35,031 bases of DNA. Origin: Betaproteobacteria bacterium (GTDB lineage Bacteria > Pseudomonadota > Gammaproteobacteria > Burkholderiales > Burkholderiaceae_D). The position numbers and the translations under genes are program-made. The stretch covers positions 1-35,031 of the forward strand of contig JANYFL010000067.1 of assembly GCA_025362735.1 (NCBI GenBank), in the 5' to 3' direction. The notes beneath the pieces are model-generated. The model was not told the origin of the DNA, did not search any database, and saw only the letters and a list, made by a program, of their open reading frames with translations. Below, in pieces: positions 16,878-26,153 of the stretch; position 1 is the stretch's first letter, and every line of letters begins with the position of its first letter.

Positions 16878-18017
16878 CTATTTTTTCTCGACCTTCATCG
16901 CTTCAGCCTTCATCGCCTGACCGTCCCGGCACATCAAGCAGGCTGCCACGATATCGTCTTCCATATTGATGGTCAGTTGCGCATCCTTGTTGACGATGAG
17001 CTTGAGGAAGTCGAGCACATTGCGCGCATAGAGAGCGGAAGCATCCGCCGCGACTTTGCCCGGCAAATTCAACTCACCGACGATATGCACGCCGTGTTTG
17101 GTGACGGTCTGACCGGCTTCAGACAATGGACAATTACCACCCTGTTCGACGGCAAGATCGACGATGACCGAACCCGGTTTCATCGTTCTCACCATGTCTT
17201 CGGTAATCAGAACCGGCGCCTTGCGACCCGGAATCAAGGCCGTGCTGATGACGATGTCGGCCTGCTTGATTCGTTCTGCCACCAAAGTCGACTGACGCGC
17301 CATCCAGCTTGCCGGCATGGGGCGTGCATAGCCACCGACGCCTTTGGCAATTTCGCGTTCTTCGTCGGTTTCAAACGGCACGTCGATAAACTTGGCACCG
17401 AGTGATTCGATCTGTTCTTTCACGGCCGGACGCACGTCCGACGCTTCGATCACCGCACCGAGACGCTTGGCCGTTGCAATCGCCTGCAAGCCCGCCACAC
17501 CGGCTCCCATGATGACCACACGCGCAGCCTTGACCGTGCCCGCTGCCGTCATCAGCATCGGCATGAAGCGCTGATAAACATTGGCCGCAAGAATGACCGC
17601 CTTGTAACCGGCAATATTGGCTTGCGATGAGAGCACATCCATGCTTTGCGCGCGCGTGGTACGCGGTGCCGCTTCCAGCGCAAACGCCGCGATGCCCGCT
17701 GCCGCCATGCGTGCGATGTTGTCGGTATCGAAACGATCGAGCATGCCGATCAGCGCCGTCCCCGGTTTCATCTGCATCAGTTCATTCGGGATCGGTGCGC
17801 GCACCTTCAGCACCATCTCCGCAGCGAACGCATCGGACGCACTACCGATGCGCGCTCCCGCAGCGACATAGGCTTCATCAGGCACGCTACTGAGCGTCCC
17901 TGCACCAGTTTCGATCACGAGTTCATGTTTGGCTGCAACCAGTTTCTTGACTGTCTCGGGGGTTGCAGCAACGCGGGTTTCCCCGTCACGATTCTCTTTG
18001 GGAATGCCGATTCTCAT
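16878..18017 (-). CDS. pntAA: NAD(P) transhydrogenase subunit alpha, NAD-binding part
   Basis: This 379-residue subunit binds NAD(H) and passes hydride to the NADP site in PntB. It begins MRIGIPKENRDGETRVAATP, the family N-terminus shared with alanine dehydrogenase, and has the Rossmann segment VVIMGAGVAGLQAIATAKRLGA near 168-189 followed by EASDVRPAVKEQ. The C-terminus lacks membrane helices, consistent with the split arrangement. The start at 18017 has AAGGA about eight bases upstream. It is the first gene of pntAA-pntAB-pntB and diverges from nudJ; the shared 225-bp region has a TATACT-like -10 on the minus strand (18121-18126) without a good -35. Confidence 0.95.
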   Translation of the reverse strand: MRIGIPKENRDGETRVAATPETVKKLVAAKHELVIETGAGTLSSVPDEAYVAAGARIGSASDAFAAEMVLKVRAPIPNELMQMKPGTALIGMLDRFDTDNIARMAAAGIAAFALEAAPRTTRAQSMDVLSSQANIAGYKAVILAANVYQRFMPMLMTAAGTVKAARVVIMGAGVAGLQAIATAKRLGAVIEASDVRPAVKEQIESLGAKFIDVPFETDEEREIAKGVGGYARPMPASWMARQSTLVAERIKQADIVISTALIPGRKAPVLITEDMVRTMKPGSVIVDLAVEQGGNCPLSEAGQTVTKHGVHIVGELNLPGKVAADASALYARNVLDFLKLIVNKDAQLTINMEDDIVAACLMCRDGQAMKAEAMKVEKK

Positions 18018-18242
18018 CGTTTTTCCTTTTATCCCATCTATTGTATGGCCGTGTTTTTGCTGTACTGCAGCACGGCGCCTGTTTTATGAATCGAAGCCAT
18101 TCTGCTCTATTCCGGTGCAAAGTATAACCAAGCTCTCCACGAATATCCGAATAGCGAACAGACTAAGGCGACCTGCCCCTAAATCCATTGAGGCCGGATT
18201 ATTGAATATCCGACTGATTGTGGCAAACCGGTAAAATAAGCG

Positions 18243-18740
18243 ATGGTCGAAATCTGGAAACCGAATGTGACTGTCGCCGCAGTGGTGGTGCAGGATGGCC
18301 GCTATCTGATGGTCGAAGAAGAAACCAGCGAAGGAATAAGGGTCAATCAGCCGGCCGGACATCTTGAGCCGGGCGAATCGCTCATCGCTGCCGTCAAACG
18401 CGAAACGCTTGAAGAAACGACGTGTGCCTTTACCCCGGATGGATTGCAGGGCATTTACATGTCGCGCTCGCATTCCGATGCCGCCGCGCAATCCAAACAT
18501 CCCGACGTGACCTATCTGCGCTTCGCGTTTGTGGGCACCGTGAGCGAGCCGATTGAAGGCTGGATACTCGATACCGGCATCCTGCGGACGATCTGGATGA
18601 CTCTGGACGAAATTCGCGCCACCATCAATATTCATCGCAGTCCTTTGGTCTTGCAATGCGTTGAGGACCACGCTCGCAGCAAACCGCTGTTGCCGCTCGA
18701 TACGATTTACGTCGATGCGTCCGCGCTTTATTCCACATGA
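18243..18740 (+). CDS. nudJ: Nudix hydrolase, NudJ-like phosphatase
   Basis: The 165-residue protein has a full Nudix box (Gly39, Glu45, Arg53-Glu54, Glu57-Glu58) within [20 protein letters not shown]. NudJ enzymes hydrolyse nucleoside tri- and diphosphates and thiamine precursors. The preceding [17 protein letters not shown] and the following YMSRSHSD segments fit the NudJ group. Its stop overlaps the mnmA start (ATGA), and nudJ-mnmA linkage is conserved in proteobacteria. No Shine-Dalgarno is evident upstream of ATG 18243; TAAAAT at 18232-18237 is close enough that the transcript could be nearly leaderless, but this is speculative. Confidence 0.92.
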   Translation: MVEIWKPNVTVAAVVVQDGRYLMVEEETSEGIRVNQPAGHLEPGESLIAAVKRETLEETTCAFTPDGLQGIYMSRSHSDAAAQSKHPDVTYLRFAFVGTVSEPIEGWILDTGILRTIWMTLDEIRATINIHRSPLVLQCVEDHARSKPLLPLDTIYVDASALYST

Positions 18741-19819
18741 AAAAAAAAGTTGTGGTCGGCCTTTCCGGCGGCGTTGATTCATCGGTAACGGCGTGGCTCC
18801 TGAAGCAACAAGGTTACGAAGTCATCGGCCTGTTCATGAAGAACTGGGAAGATGATGACGATGATGAATACTGCTCGACCCGTCAGGATCTGATCGACGC
18901 CACCTCCGTGGCCGACGTGATCGGCATTGATATCGAAGCCGTCAACTTCGCCGCCGAATACAAGGATCGCGTCTTTGCCGAATTCCTGCGCGAATACGGC
19001 GCCGGGCGCACGCCCAACCCGGACGTGCTGTGCAATGCCGAGATCAAGTTCAAGGCCTTTCTCGATCACGCAATGCGGCTCGGTGCCGAAACGATTGCCA
19101 CCGGTCACTATGCCAAAGTGCGCGAGGTCGATGGGCTATTCCAGTTGTTGAAGGCGCATGACCTGAGCAAGGATCAAAGCTATTTTCTGCACCGGCTTAA
19201 TCAGGCCCAGTTGTCACACACGCTTTTCCCACTCGGTGAAATCCCAAAAACCAAAGTGCGCGAAATCGCTGCACAAATTGGTCTGCCCAATGCGAAGAAA
19301 AAAGACTCGACCGGCATCTGCTTCATCGGCGAACGCCCCTTCCGCGAATTCCTGAATCGCTATTTACCGACTCAACCGGGCCCAATGAAAACGCCCGATG
19401 GACAAATCGTCGGCGAGCATGTGGGGCTAGCCTTTTACACGCTCGGCCAACGCAAAGGCATCGGCATCGGCGGGCTCAAGGGCATGCAAGCCGCAGACGG
19501 CACCAGCGAGCCCTGGTTCGTCGCAAAAAAGGACATGGCCCATAACACTTTATATGTCGTGCAAGGGCACGACCACCCCTGGTTATTAAGCAAGACTTTG
19601 CGTGCCGACGATGTGAGCTGGATTGCAGGTACGGCACCGAATGCTGGCACCTGCGCTGCCAAGACACGTTATCGTCAAGCTGATGCACCATGCCAACTCG
19701 AACCACTTACTGATGGCATTGAACTTCAGTTCAACGAAGTCCAATGGGCCGTTACACCAGGTCAATCAGCAGTGTTGTATCAAGGCGATGTGTGTTTGGG
19801 TGGTGGTGTGATTTTCTGA
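18737..19819 (+). CDS. mnmA: tRNA-specific 2-thiouridylase
   Basis: MnmA activates U34 of tRNA Lys, Glu and Gln with ATP and inserts sulphur, giving 2-thiouridine for accurate decoding. The 360-residue protein has the PP-loop SGGVDSS at 10-16. Catalytic Cys99 lies in [12 protein letters not shown] and the partner Cys195 in [12 protein letters not shown]. The [13 protein letters not shown] segment near 236-248 is also typical. It overlaps nudJ by four bases and is probably translationally coupled to it. Its usual downstream neighbour in relatives, the purB region, is displaced here by about 4 kb of accessory genes. Confidence 0.97.
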   Translation: MKKKVVVGLSGGVDSSVTAWLLKQQGYEVIGLFMKNWEDDDDDEYCSTRQDLIDATSVADVIGIDIEAVNFAAEYKDRVFAEFLREYGAGRTPNPDVLCNAEIKFKAFLDHAMRLGAETIATGHYAKVREVDGLFQLLKAHDLSKDQSYFLHRLNQAQLSHTLFPLGEIPKTKVREIAAQIGLPNAKKKDSTGICFIGERPFREFLNRYLPTQPGPMKTPDGQIVGEHVGLAFYTLGQRKGIGIGGLKGMQAADGTSEPWFVAKKDMAHNTLYVVQGHDHPWLLSKTLRADDVSWIAGTAPNAGTCAAKTRYRQADAPCQLEPLTDGIELQFNEVQWAVTPGQSAVLYQGDVCLGGGVIF

Positions 19820-19848
19820 CGAATAGAATTTTTTATCTCACCTGAACA

Positions 19849-20154
19849 ATGGATCTCCCAAGTGACAAAAAGGAATCTCAAAGGACACTTGCAATGCAAG
19901 TGCTACTCTGCATTGGTGGTTTGGCCGTCATCGTCGTCGGCATGTATTACTCAATCACCTATCCCTATCCGAATGGGAAGCCGCTAGATTTCGTTGGATT
20001 TGTACTCTTTTGGTTACGCGAAATCATCATCTTGGCTTTTATCGCGTTGGCCATAATGATCTTCATTACTACTCGGCTTATCCAACTCATCCGCCGATTA
20101 CTAGTGAAGCGGAAAATGGGCTCAAATAACGGAGCGCCTGACAGCACCTATTAA
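19849..20154 (+). CDS. Small two-helix membrane protein, unknown
   Basis: The 101-residue protein is not recognised. A charged N-terminus (residues 1-14) is followed by hydrophobic segments near 17-36 and 48-74, and a basic RLIQLIRRLLVKRK tail, so two membrane helices are likely with both ends in the cytoplasm. It is AT-richer than mnmA and lies 29 bp after it. No Shine-Dalgarno is obvious. The GNAT gene follows after 12 bp, so they may be one transcript. It may be a transferred small gene; function cannot be stated. Confidence 0.65.
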   Translation: MDLPSDKKESQRTLAMQVLLCIGGLAVIVVGMYYSITYPYPNGKPLDFVGFVLFWLREIIILAFIALAIMIFITTRLIQLIRRLLVKRKMGSNNGAPDSTY

Positions 20155-20166
20155 TTCGAACGTCAT

Positions 20167-20718
20167 ATGCCAAGAGCTCCAACAGTTTCTTACCTGCTGC
20201 GCAAAGCCAAACTAGAAGATGAACCGGTGCTGCGCGGTCTCATTGCCCGTTCCATCCGCGAACTTGGCACGCATCACTACACATCCCAGCAGATCGAAGC
20301 TGCATTACGTGGCGCATTTGGAGTCGATACGCAGCTCATCACTGATGGAACTTATTTCGTTGCCGAACTTCAGAACAAAATAATCGGCTGTGGTGGCTGG
20401 AGTCGGCGACGCACCCTTTTTGGCGGCAATACACATACCCAACGTGATGTGAGCGAATTAAATCCACTGAAGGACCCAGCAAAGATTCGCGCATTCTTTG
20501 TTGACCCGGCATACGCTCGCAGAGGAATCGGCAAAGCCATTCTTGAGCGATGCGAATCTGAAGTGCTTGCTTGCGGATTCTTGCGGTTTGAATTGATGGC
20601 CACGCTACCGGGTGTTAATTTCTACAAAGCGTGCGGTTACATATTGGGCACTCCTGTAGACCACTCGCTTGATGCGGGCCTGTCGATCAGATTCGTACCG
20701 ATGACCAAGGTCGCTTAA
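20167..20718 (+). CDS. GNAT family N-acetyltransferase
   Basis: The 183-residue protein has the GNAT acetyl-CoA-binding pattern ARRGIGKAI near 117-125, preceded by the beta-strand IRAFFVDPAY and followed by an ELMATLPGVNFYKACGY segment. The N-terminal LRKAKLEDEPVLRGLIARSIRELG is also GNAT-like. It would transfer an acetyl group from acetyl-CoA to an unknown substrate in the cytoplasm. It is 12 bp after the small membrane protein gene. A short TGCGG-tgag-CCGCA hairpin follows its stop at 20728-20741. Confidence 0.88.
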   Translation: MPRAPTVSYLLRKAKLEDEPVLRGLIARSIRELGTHHYTSQQIEAALRGAFGVDTQLITDGTYFVAELQNKIIGCGGWSRRRTLFGGNTHTQRDVSELNPLKDPAKIRAFFVDPAYARRGIGKAILERCESEVLACGFLRFELMATLPGVNFYKACGYILGTPVDHSLDAGLSIRFVPMTKVA

Positions 20719-20799
20719 TTAAGGCATTGCGGTGAGCCGCAGTCTGCACGCAAAATAGCACCTATATCAGAGTTGTAATTAATAAAACGGGAGCAACAA

Positions 20800-21189
20800 A
20801 TGCCCATTGAACTCGATCACACCATCGTCCCTTCTCGGCACGCGATCGAGTCGGCCAAATTTCTGGCGCAATTGCTTGGGGTCTCTTGGGCGGCGACAAG
20901 CGAGGGGCCATTCTCGCCGGTTTACGTCAACAAAGGGCTGACGCTGGACTTCATTCAGACCGATGAAGACTTCCCGATCTATCACTTCTGTTTCCGTGTT
21001 ACCGAGAAAGACTTCGACATCATTCTTGGACGCATCAAAGCGGCCGGTATCCCGTATCGCAGTTCGGTTCGTGGACCGATGGATCTGCAAATCAACACGG
21101 ACTATGGTGGCCGCATGGTTTATTGGAACGAACCCGACGGGCATCAGTGGGAGATGCTGACCGTCAGTTATGCGCGTCAGCCTACTTAA
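20800..21189 (+). CDS. VOC (glyoxalase/bleomycin-resistance) superfamily protein
   Basis: The 129-residue product has the single-domain VOC layout with likely metal ligands His7, His62 and Glu118 (HTIVPSRH start, YHFCFRV, GHQWEML). VOC proteins are dioxygenases, isomerases or resistance proteins that use a metal; this one's substrate is unknown. GGGAG precedes ATG 20800. It is a stand-alone gene between a GNAT and the FMN/Fe-S gene. Confidence 0.88.
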   Translation: MPIELDHTIVPSRHAIESAKFLAQLLGVSWAATSEGPFSPVYVNKGLTLDFIQTDEDFPIYHFCFRVTEKDFDIILGRIKAAGIPYRSSVRGPMDLQINTDYGGRMVYWNEPDGHQWEMLTVSYARQPT

Positions 21190-21208
21190 GGTCTATTCAG
21201 CCCATCTT

Positions 21209-21232
21209 TTAGACCGTCCGTTAGACCGTCCG
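21209..21232. repeat. Tandem 12-bp repeat, two copies
   Basis: TTAGACCGTCCG occurs twice in perfect tandem (21209-21220 and 21221-21232), about 140 bp upstream of the FMN/Fe-S gene. It may be a regulator-binding direct repeat or a replication-slippage product. Confidence 0.6.
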
Positions 21233-21307
21233 ATAACTCACTTCCGGTGAAGGCGTTGAACAAGGACAGCGCGCATCTCCCGAACTGAACCCGATATCAA
21301 GCTCTGT

Positions 21308-21324
21308 TCCATGTCTTACATGGA
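21308..21324. promoter_or_regulatory. Inverted repeat TCCATG-N5-CATGGA upstream of the FMN/Fe-S gene
   Basis: A perfect 6-bp inverted repeat with a 5-bp spacer lies 50 bp upstream of ATG 21374. The size and position fit a dimeric repressor site. No consensus promoter was placed with confidence. Confidence 0.4.
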
Positions 21325-21373
21325 TTCCAATATTCTCTGGCAAATGCTAGTCTGATCTTATAAGGAGAGAGAC

Positions 21374-23023
21374 ATGCATTTGCCGACCAATTCTCGCTAT
21401 TTCACACTCAGCGCTTGCGTCTTCATGACGCTTTTTTCGCTTCCTGCCGTGGTGTTTTTTCCCTGGTTCTGGATGCCGCTGCTGATCTTTGGCGTACTCA
21501 GTCTGATCGGTTTGCGCGACATCACCCAGACCAAGCAATCGATCCGGCGCAACTACCCGATCCTCGCGCATCTGCGCTTTTTGTTTGAATACATCCGCCC
21601 GGAGATGCGCCAGTACTTCATCGAGAGCGATACCGAAGCGATGCCGTTTTCGCGCAACCAACGCTCCATCGTGTATCAACGTGCCAAACAGGAGCTGGAC
21701 AAGCGTCCCTTCGGTACGCAAAGAGATGTGTATGAAAATGGCTATGAGTGGATCAATCACTCGCTGGCGCCAACCCATCTGGATAGTCATGATTTCCGCA
21801 TCGACATCGGCAAGACCGCAGTCGCGATCAATTCGGCTGATAGTGCGCAACTGAAGCCGGGCGTTGTACAGCCTTACTCGGCATCGATCTTCAATATCTC
21901 GGCGATGAGTTTCGGCGCGCTCTCGGCCAATGCCATTCGCTCCCTCAACAAAGGGGCCAAGAAGGGAGGCTTTGCCCACGATACCGGCGAAGGATCGATC
22001 AGTCGATACCACCGCGAATTCGGTGGCGACCTGATCTGGGAAATTGGTTCGGGCTACTTTGGCTGCCGCAACCCGGATGGTTCTTTCTCGGATGAGAATT
22101 TCATTCGCAACGCGATTGAGCCGCAGGTCAAGATGATCGAGATCAAATTGTCTCAAGGTGCCAAGCCGGGACACGGCGGCGTACTCCCAGCTGCCAAGGT
22201 GTCGCCGGAAATTGCCGAAGCGCGCGGTGTGACGATGGGCGTGGATTGCATTTCACCGGCTTCTCACTCGGCGTTCTCAACACCCATCGGGCTGCTGCAA
22301 TTCGTGGATAAATTGCGGCGCCTGTCGAGTGGCAAGCCGACCGGATTCAAACTCTGCATCGGCCATCCGTGGGAGTGGTTTGGCATCGCCAAGGCGATGA
22401 TCGAAACCGGCATCACACCGGACTTCATCGTGGTCGATGGCAAGGAAGGTGGAACGGGTGCAGCACCGGTCGAGTTTACCGATCACGTCGGTGTGCCGTT
22501 GGAGGAGGGACTGCAACTGGTGCATAACACGCTGATCGGCTTGAATTTGCGCCATCAGGTGCGGCTCGGCGCGGCAGGCAAGGTCGTTACCGCATTCGAT
22601 ATCGCACGCCTGATGGCGATGGGTGCGGACTGGTGCAACTCGGCGCGAGGATTCATGTTTGCGCTCGGCTGTATCCAGGCACAAAGCTGTCATACGGGGA
22701 ATTGTCCGACCGGTGTGACGACGCAGGACCCGGTGCGCCAGCGTGCGCTGGTCGTGCCGGACAAAGCCGAACGCGTCTACAACTTTCATCGCAACACGCT
22801 GGCGGCATTGGCTGAACTGACCGCTGCAGCGGGCTTGCAGCATCCGGCCGAGATCAGTCCCCATCACATCGTGCGGCGCGTCAGCCGCAATGAAGTGGCA
22901 TTGCTATCCAGTCTGGTCAGACCACTACTGCCGGGCAGCCTTCTAGAGCGTCAGTTCGCGCAGAAAGTGTTCGAGCTGTATTGGAATGTCGCGCGCGCCG
23001 ACAGCTTTGCACAAGGAATTTGA
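21374..23023 (+). CDS. Membrane-anchored FMN-binding glutamate synthase-like protein
   Basis: The 549-residue protein resembles the FMN/glutamate synthase domain of GltB (PF01645) with no amidotransferase domain. Residues 9-47 form two hydrophobic helices, so it is probably anchored in the inner membrane. The barrel includes SAMSFGALSANAIRSLNKGAK, GAKPGHGGVLPAAKV, VDGKEGGTGAAPVEF and the iron-sulphur cysteines Cys433, Cys439 and Cys444 (C-x5-C-x4-C), the same spacing as the [3Fe-4S] site of glutamate synthase. Without a glutaminase it cannot use glutamine itself; the electron donor and substrate are unknown. AAGGAGAGAG before ATG 21374 is a strong ribosome-binding site. The gene stands alone. 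Confidence 0.9.
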   Translation: MHLPTNSRYFTLSACVFMTLFSLPAVVFFPWFWMPLLIFGVLSLIGLRDITQTKQSIRRNYPILAHLRFLFEYIRPEMRQYFIESDTEAMPFSRNQRSIVYQRAKQELDKRPFGTQRDVYENGYEWINHSLAPTHLDSHDFRIDIGKTAVAINSADSAQLKPGVVQPYSASIFNISAMSFGALSANAIRSLNKGAKKGGFAHDTGEGSISRYHREFGGDLIWEIGSGYFGCRNPDGSFSDENFIRNAIEPQVKMIEIKLSQGAKPGHGGVLPAAKVSPEIAEARGVTMGVDCISPASHSAFSTPIGLLQFVDKLRRLSSGKPTGFKLCIGHPWEWFGIAKAMIETGITPDFIVVDGKEGGTGAAPVEFTDHVGVPLEEGLQLVHNTLIGLNLRHQVRLGAAGKVVTAFDIARLMAMGADWCNSARGFMFALGCIQAQSCHTGNCPTGVTTQDPVRQRALVVPDKAERVYNFHRNTLAALAELTAAAGLQHPAEISPHHIVRRVSRNEVALLSSLVRPLLPGSLLERQFAQKVFELYWNVARADSFAQGI

Positions 23024-23136
23024 TTGGGATTTCCTTTACGACTTCCACTCAACGTGAGCGTGCGCGGGAAAATTTTGAAAGCCGTGCGTGAAGAATGATA
23101 CGGTCATTCATACACGGTCATTCAGCCAGCAAGCAA

Positions 23137-23748
23137 CTACTTCGGCTGCGTCTCTTTGAATGAAGTGCGCTCGGCCAGCTTGTCGCTGAGGCGGGACAGA
23201 TTGGGATAGGTCTCGCGCCATTCAATCTGAGGAAAGCGGAACTCCAGCCAGCCCAGTGCGCAACCCACGCTCACATCGGCCAGGGTGTAATGCGTACCGG
23301 TGCAGAACGTGCTCTCGCCCAAACCATTGGACATGGCCTGCAAAGCCGCATCGACCTTGCCGCGCTGCCGTGCCACCCAGCTTTCGCTGTAGTGTTGCGG
23401 GTCACGCATGGTGCCCTCGACACGCATCAGCACACCTGCATCGAGCAGGCCATCGGCCAAGGCTTCCCAACTTTTGACTTCGGCGCGCTCACGTCCGCTG
23501 GGGGGAATCAGCTTGCCGACCGGTGTCAGGGTATCGATATATTCAACGATGACGCGCGAATCGAACATGGCGCCACCGTCTTCCATGATCAGACAGGGAA
23601 TTTTACCCAAAGGGTTGGAAGTCGGTACGGTCGTGTCGGGCTTCCACGGATCTTCAGCGATCAATTGATAGTCGAGCTTCTTCTCCGCCATCACCACGCG
23701 TACTTTGCGCACATACGGACTGGCGAAGTTACCGATAAGCTTCATCAT
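23137..23748 (-). CDS. Glutathione S-transferase family protein
   Basis: The 203-residue product has the thioredoxin-like N-terminal domain with NFASPYVRKVRVVMAEK (likely catalytic Ser10), cis-proline in GKIPCLIMEDG near 48-58 and DSRVIVEYID at about 63-72, followed by an all-helical C-terminal domain. It resembles the YibF-type group that often lies near purB in betaproteobacteria. It conjugates glutathione to electrophiles or acts in redox defence; substrate unknown. The start is one of two adjacent ATGs (23748 or 23745). On the minus strand a TATACT -10 (23789-23794) abuts a perfect dyad, suggesting regulation. Confidence 0.92.
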   Translation of the reverse strand: MMKLIGNFASPYVRKVRVVMAEKKLDYQLIAEDPWKPDTTVPTSNPLGKIPCLIMEDGGAMFDSRVIVEYIDTLTPVGKLIPPSGRERAEVKSWEALADGLLDAGVLMRVEGTMRDPQHYSESWVARQRGKVDAALQAMSNGLGESTFCTGTHYTLADVSVGCALGWLEFRFPQIEWRETYPNLSRLSDKLAERTSFKETQPK

Positions 23749-23794
23749 TATTGGAGTTCTTGGAAAGGATCAGAAATTGATTTCAAAAAGTATA

Positions 23795-23809
23795 ACATCG
23801 GGACGATGT
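23795..23809. promoter_or_regulatory. Dyad ACATCG-GGA-CGATGT next to the gst -10 box
   Basis: A perfect 6-bp inverted repeat with a 3-bp centre lies immediately upstream (minus strand) of the TATACT box at 23789-23794, in the promoter spacer. A repressor or MerR-like activator could bind here. Confidence 0.4.
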
Positions 23810-23828
23810 GATCATTTCTGTACGCAAA

Positions 23829-23845
23829 CCGGATACTCGATCCGG
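23829..23845. promoter_or_regulatory. Dyad CCGGAT-N5-ATCCGG between gst and purB
   Basis: A perfect 6-bp GC-rich inverted repeat with a five-base loop lies in the divergent gst/purB region, 70 bp before the purB start. It could be an operator or a leader hairpin. Confidence 0.35.
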
Positions 23846-23902
23846 GCACCTACGAAGTGAATGCTGGGTGAATGTTAAAATTGGTGTTCAGTAACCAAAT
23901 GA

Positions 23903-25306
<1,404 letters not shown>

Positions 25307-25342
25307 GGAATCTCTGATTAAGTCCATTCAAAACCAAAAATC

Positions 25343-25450
25343 TTGACACAGAGAACACAGAGACCATCAAGTACACAGAGAAAAGCAAGAGCAATGCGTA
25401 CCGAAGAAATCTCTGTGTTCCTCTGCGACCTCTGTGTCTCTGTGTTGAGA
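25343..25450. repeat. Inverted-repeat element, CTCTGTG family
   Basis: The left arm has ACACAGAGAACACAGAGACC and ACACAGAGAAAA words. The right arm (from about 25410) has the reverse complements CTCTGTGTTCCTCTGCGACC and CTCTGTGTCTCTGTG. It forms a long inverted repeat after purB. The sequence at 1-30 belongs to a related type with CTCCGCG words. Confidence 0.75.
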
Positions 25451-25511
25451 GGTTTTGGCACATAGCCCCCCTTATTCAGCGTCTCCCCAAACCAATAAAC
25501 TGAACTGCGCA

Positions 25512-25546
25512 AAGAAAAAGCGCAGAGACTTACATCTCTGCGCTTT
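25512..25546 (-). terminator. Minus-strand Rho-independent terminator
   Basis: AAAGCGCAGAGA and TCTCTGCGCTTT form a perfect 12-bp stem (25517-25528 and 25535-25546) with a six-base loop. Read on the minus strand the stem is followed by TTTTTCTTT. It would end the candidate RNA or the lptF-lptG-cbiX operon. Confidence 0.7.
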
Positions 25547-25611
25547 GAAAATGGCGGCTTACGCCGCCCCTCCTCCTCCGTATTCCTGCATATTCCTGTT
25601 TCTCAGCTTGC

Positions 25612-25630
25612 TTGCACAGCAATAGTGCAA
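25612..25630. promoter_or_regulatory. Dyad TTGCAC-N7-GTGCAA
   Basis: The 19-bp site has perfect 6-bp half-sites and the TGCAC-N7-GTGCA geometry of NtrC sites. No sigma54 -24/-12 promoter was found nearby, so the match may be fortuitous, or the dyad may be an RNA hairpin. Confidence 0.25.
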
Positions 25631-25780
25631 TGGTGCGAAAGCGGCTTGAATCTTAGCGGAACGCTTAGGCAGCGTCTATAGTTTTCTTGTCATAGACATG
25701 AAAATGCACCAAATTAGGGGTGGGTGATGCCCCAAAGCTGCAACACAACATCCCTTTCAGGGGCGGCCTCCTGGGCACAA

Positions 25781-26140
25781 TCAGATGCTCAGACAATAGT
25801 CCGCAATCGCATTCAGCACGGCTTCATCTTCACCCACAGCAGTGGCGCAATCAATCGTTACTTGCGGATAGGACCGGCGTAACTGTTCGATCAATTCTGG
25901 TAAATCTTTCCGAACATGTCCACCCTGACCCAGAAAAACCGGCACGATGGTAATAGCGGTGCAGCCTTGCGTCACCAAGGCCCGACATGCAGTCCCCAGA
26001 TCGGGCTGCATCAGTTCAAGAAATGCCAGGGCAACGGGAAGGTCTGGCGAGCGCGCGCGTAGCAATTCGCGCAAGCGCTCAAATGGCTCGGCCCAACGAG
26101 CATCGCGTGCCCCGTGTGCGAAGAGGATCAAGCCTTTCAC
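25781..26140 (-). CDS. cbiX: CbiX-type sirohydrochlorin chelatase
   Basis: The protein resembles small CbiX (PF01903), which inserts cobalt or iron into sirohydrochlorin for cobalamin or siroheme. GTG 26140 gives 119 residues beginning MKGLILFAHGARDARW, with AGGTAAG correctly spaced upstream. An upstream TTG at 26170 would add ten residues overlapping lptG and is less likely. The metal-binding His lies in LFAHGARD (about residue 8), the second in LGQGGHVRKDLPELIE near residue 73. It is the last gene of lptF-lptG-cbiX with a 13-bp gap after lptG. Metal preference cannot be read from sequence. Confidence 0.88.
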   Translation of the reverse strand: MKGLILFAHGARDARWAEPFERLRELLRARSPDLPVALAFLELMQPDLGTACRALVTQGCTAITIVPVFLGQGGHVRKDLPELIEQLRRSYPQVTIDCATAVGEDEAVLNAIADYCLSI

Positions 26141-26153
26141 ATTCTTACCTGCA

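Larger units (their letters stand above)
25512..25668 (-). ncRNA. Candidate structured GGA-rich small RNA
   Basis: On the minus strand a TATAGA -10 box (25675-25680), with only a poor -35 (TTTCAT at 25698-25703), would start an RNA near 25668. The RNA would hold a possible hairpin from TTGCAC-N7-GTGCAA (25612-25630), five GGA triplets at 25571-25596 (contexts AACAGGA, TGCAGGA, ACGGAGGAGGAG), a GGCGGC-gtaa-GCCGCC hairpin (25553-25568), and a 12-bp terminator hairpin with a U-run (25517-25546). Repeated GGA motifs are what CsrA/RsmA proteins bind, so a sponge role is possible. Another explanation is the 3' untranslated end of the lptF-lptG-cbiX transcript. No match to a named RNA was recognised. 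Confidence 0.35.
25307..25780. other. 474-bp gene-free gap between convergent purB and cbiX
   Basis: The gap contains the CTCTGTG-type inverted repeat (25343-25450), a two-hairpin structured segment with a minus-strand terminator (25517-25568), five GGA motifs on the minus strand, a TTGCAC-N7-GTGCAA dyad (25612-25630), and a GCCCC-AAAG/CTTT-CA-GGGGC imperfect hairpin just after the cbiX stop (25729-25764). No protein-coding frame looks real. Confidence 0.6.

Noticed and set aside
25681..25780. Sigma54 promoter near the purB-cbiX gap
   Set aside because: TGGGCAC and TGGTGCA-like words occur, but none has a GC element at the correct 10-bp distance from GG.
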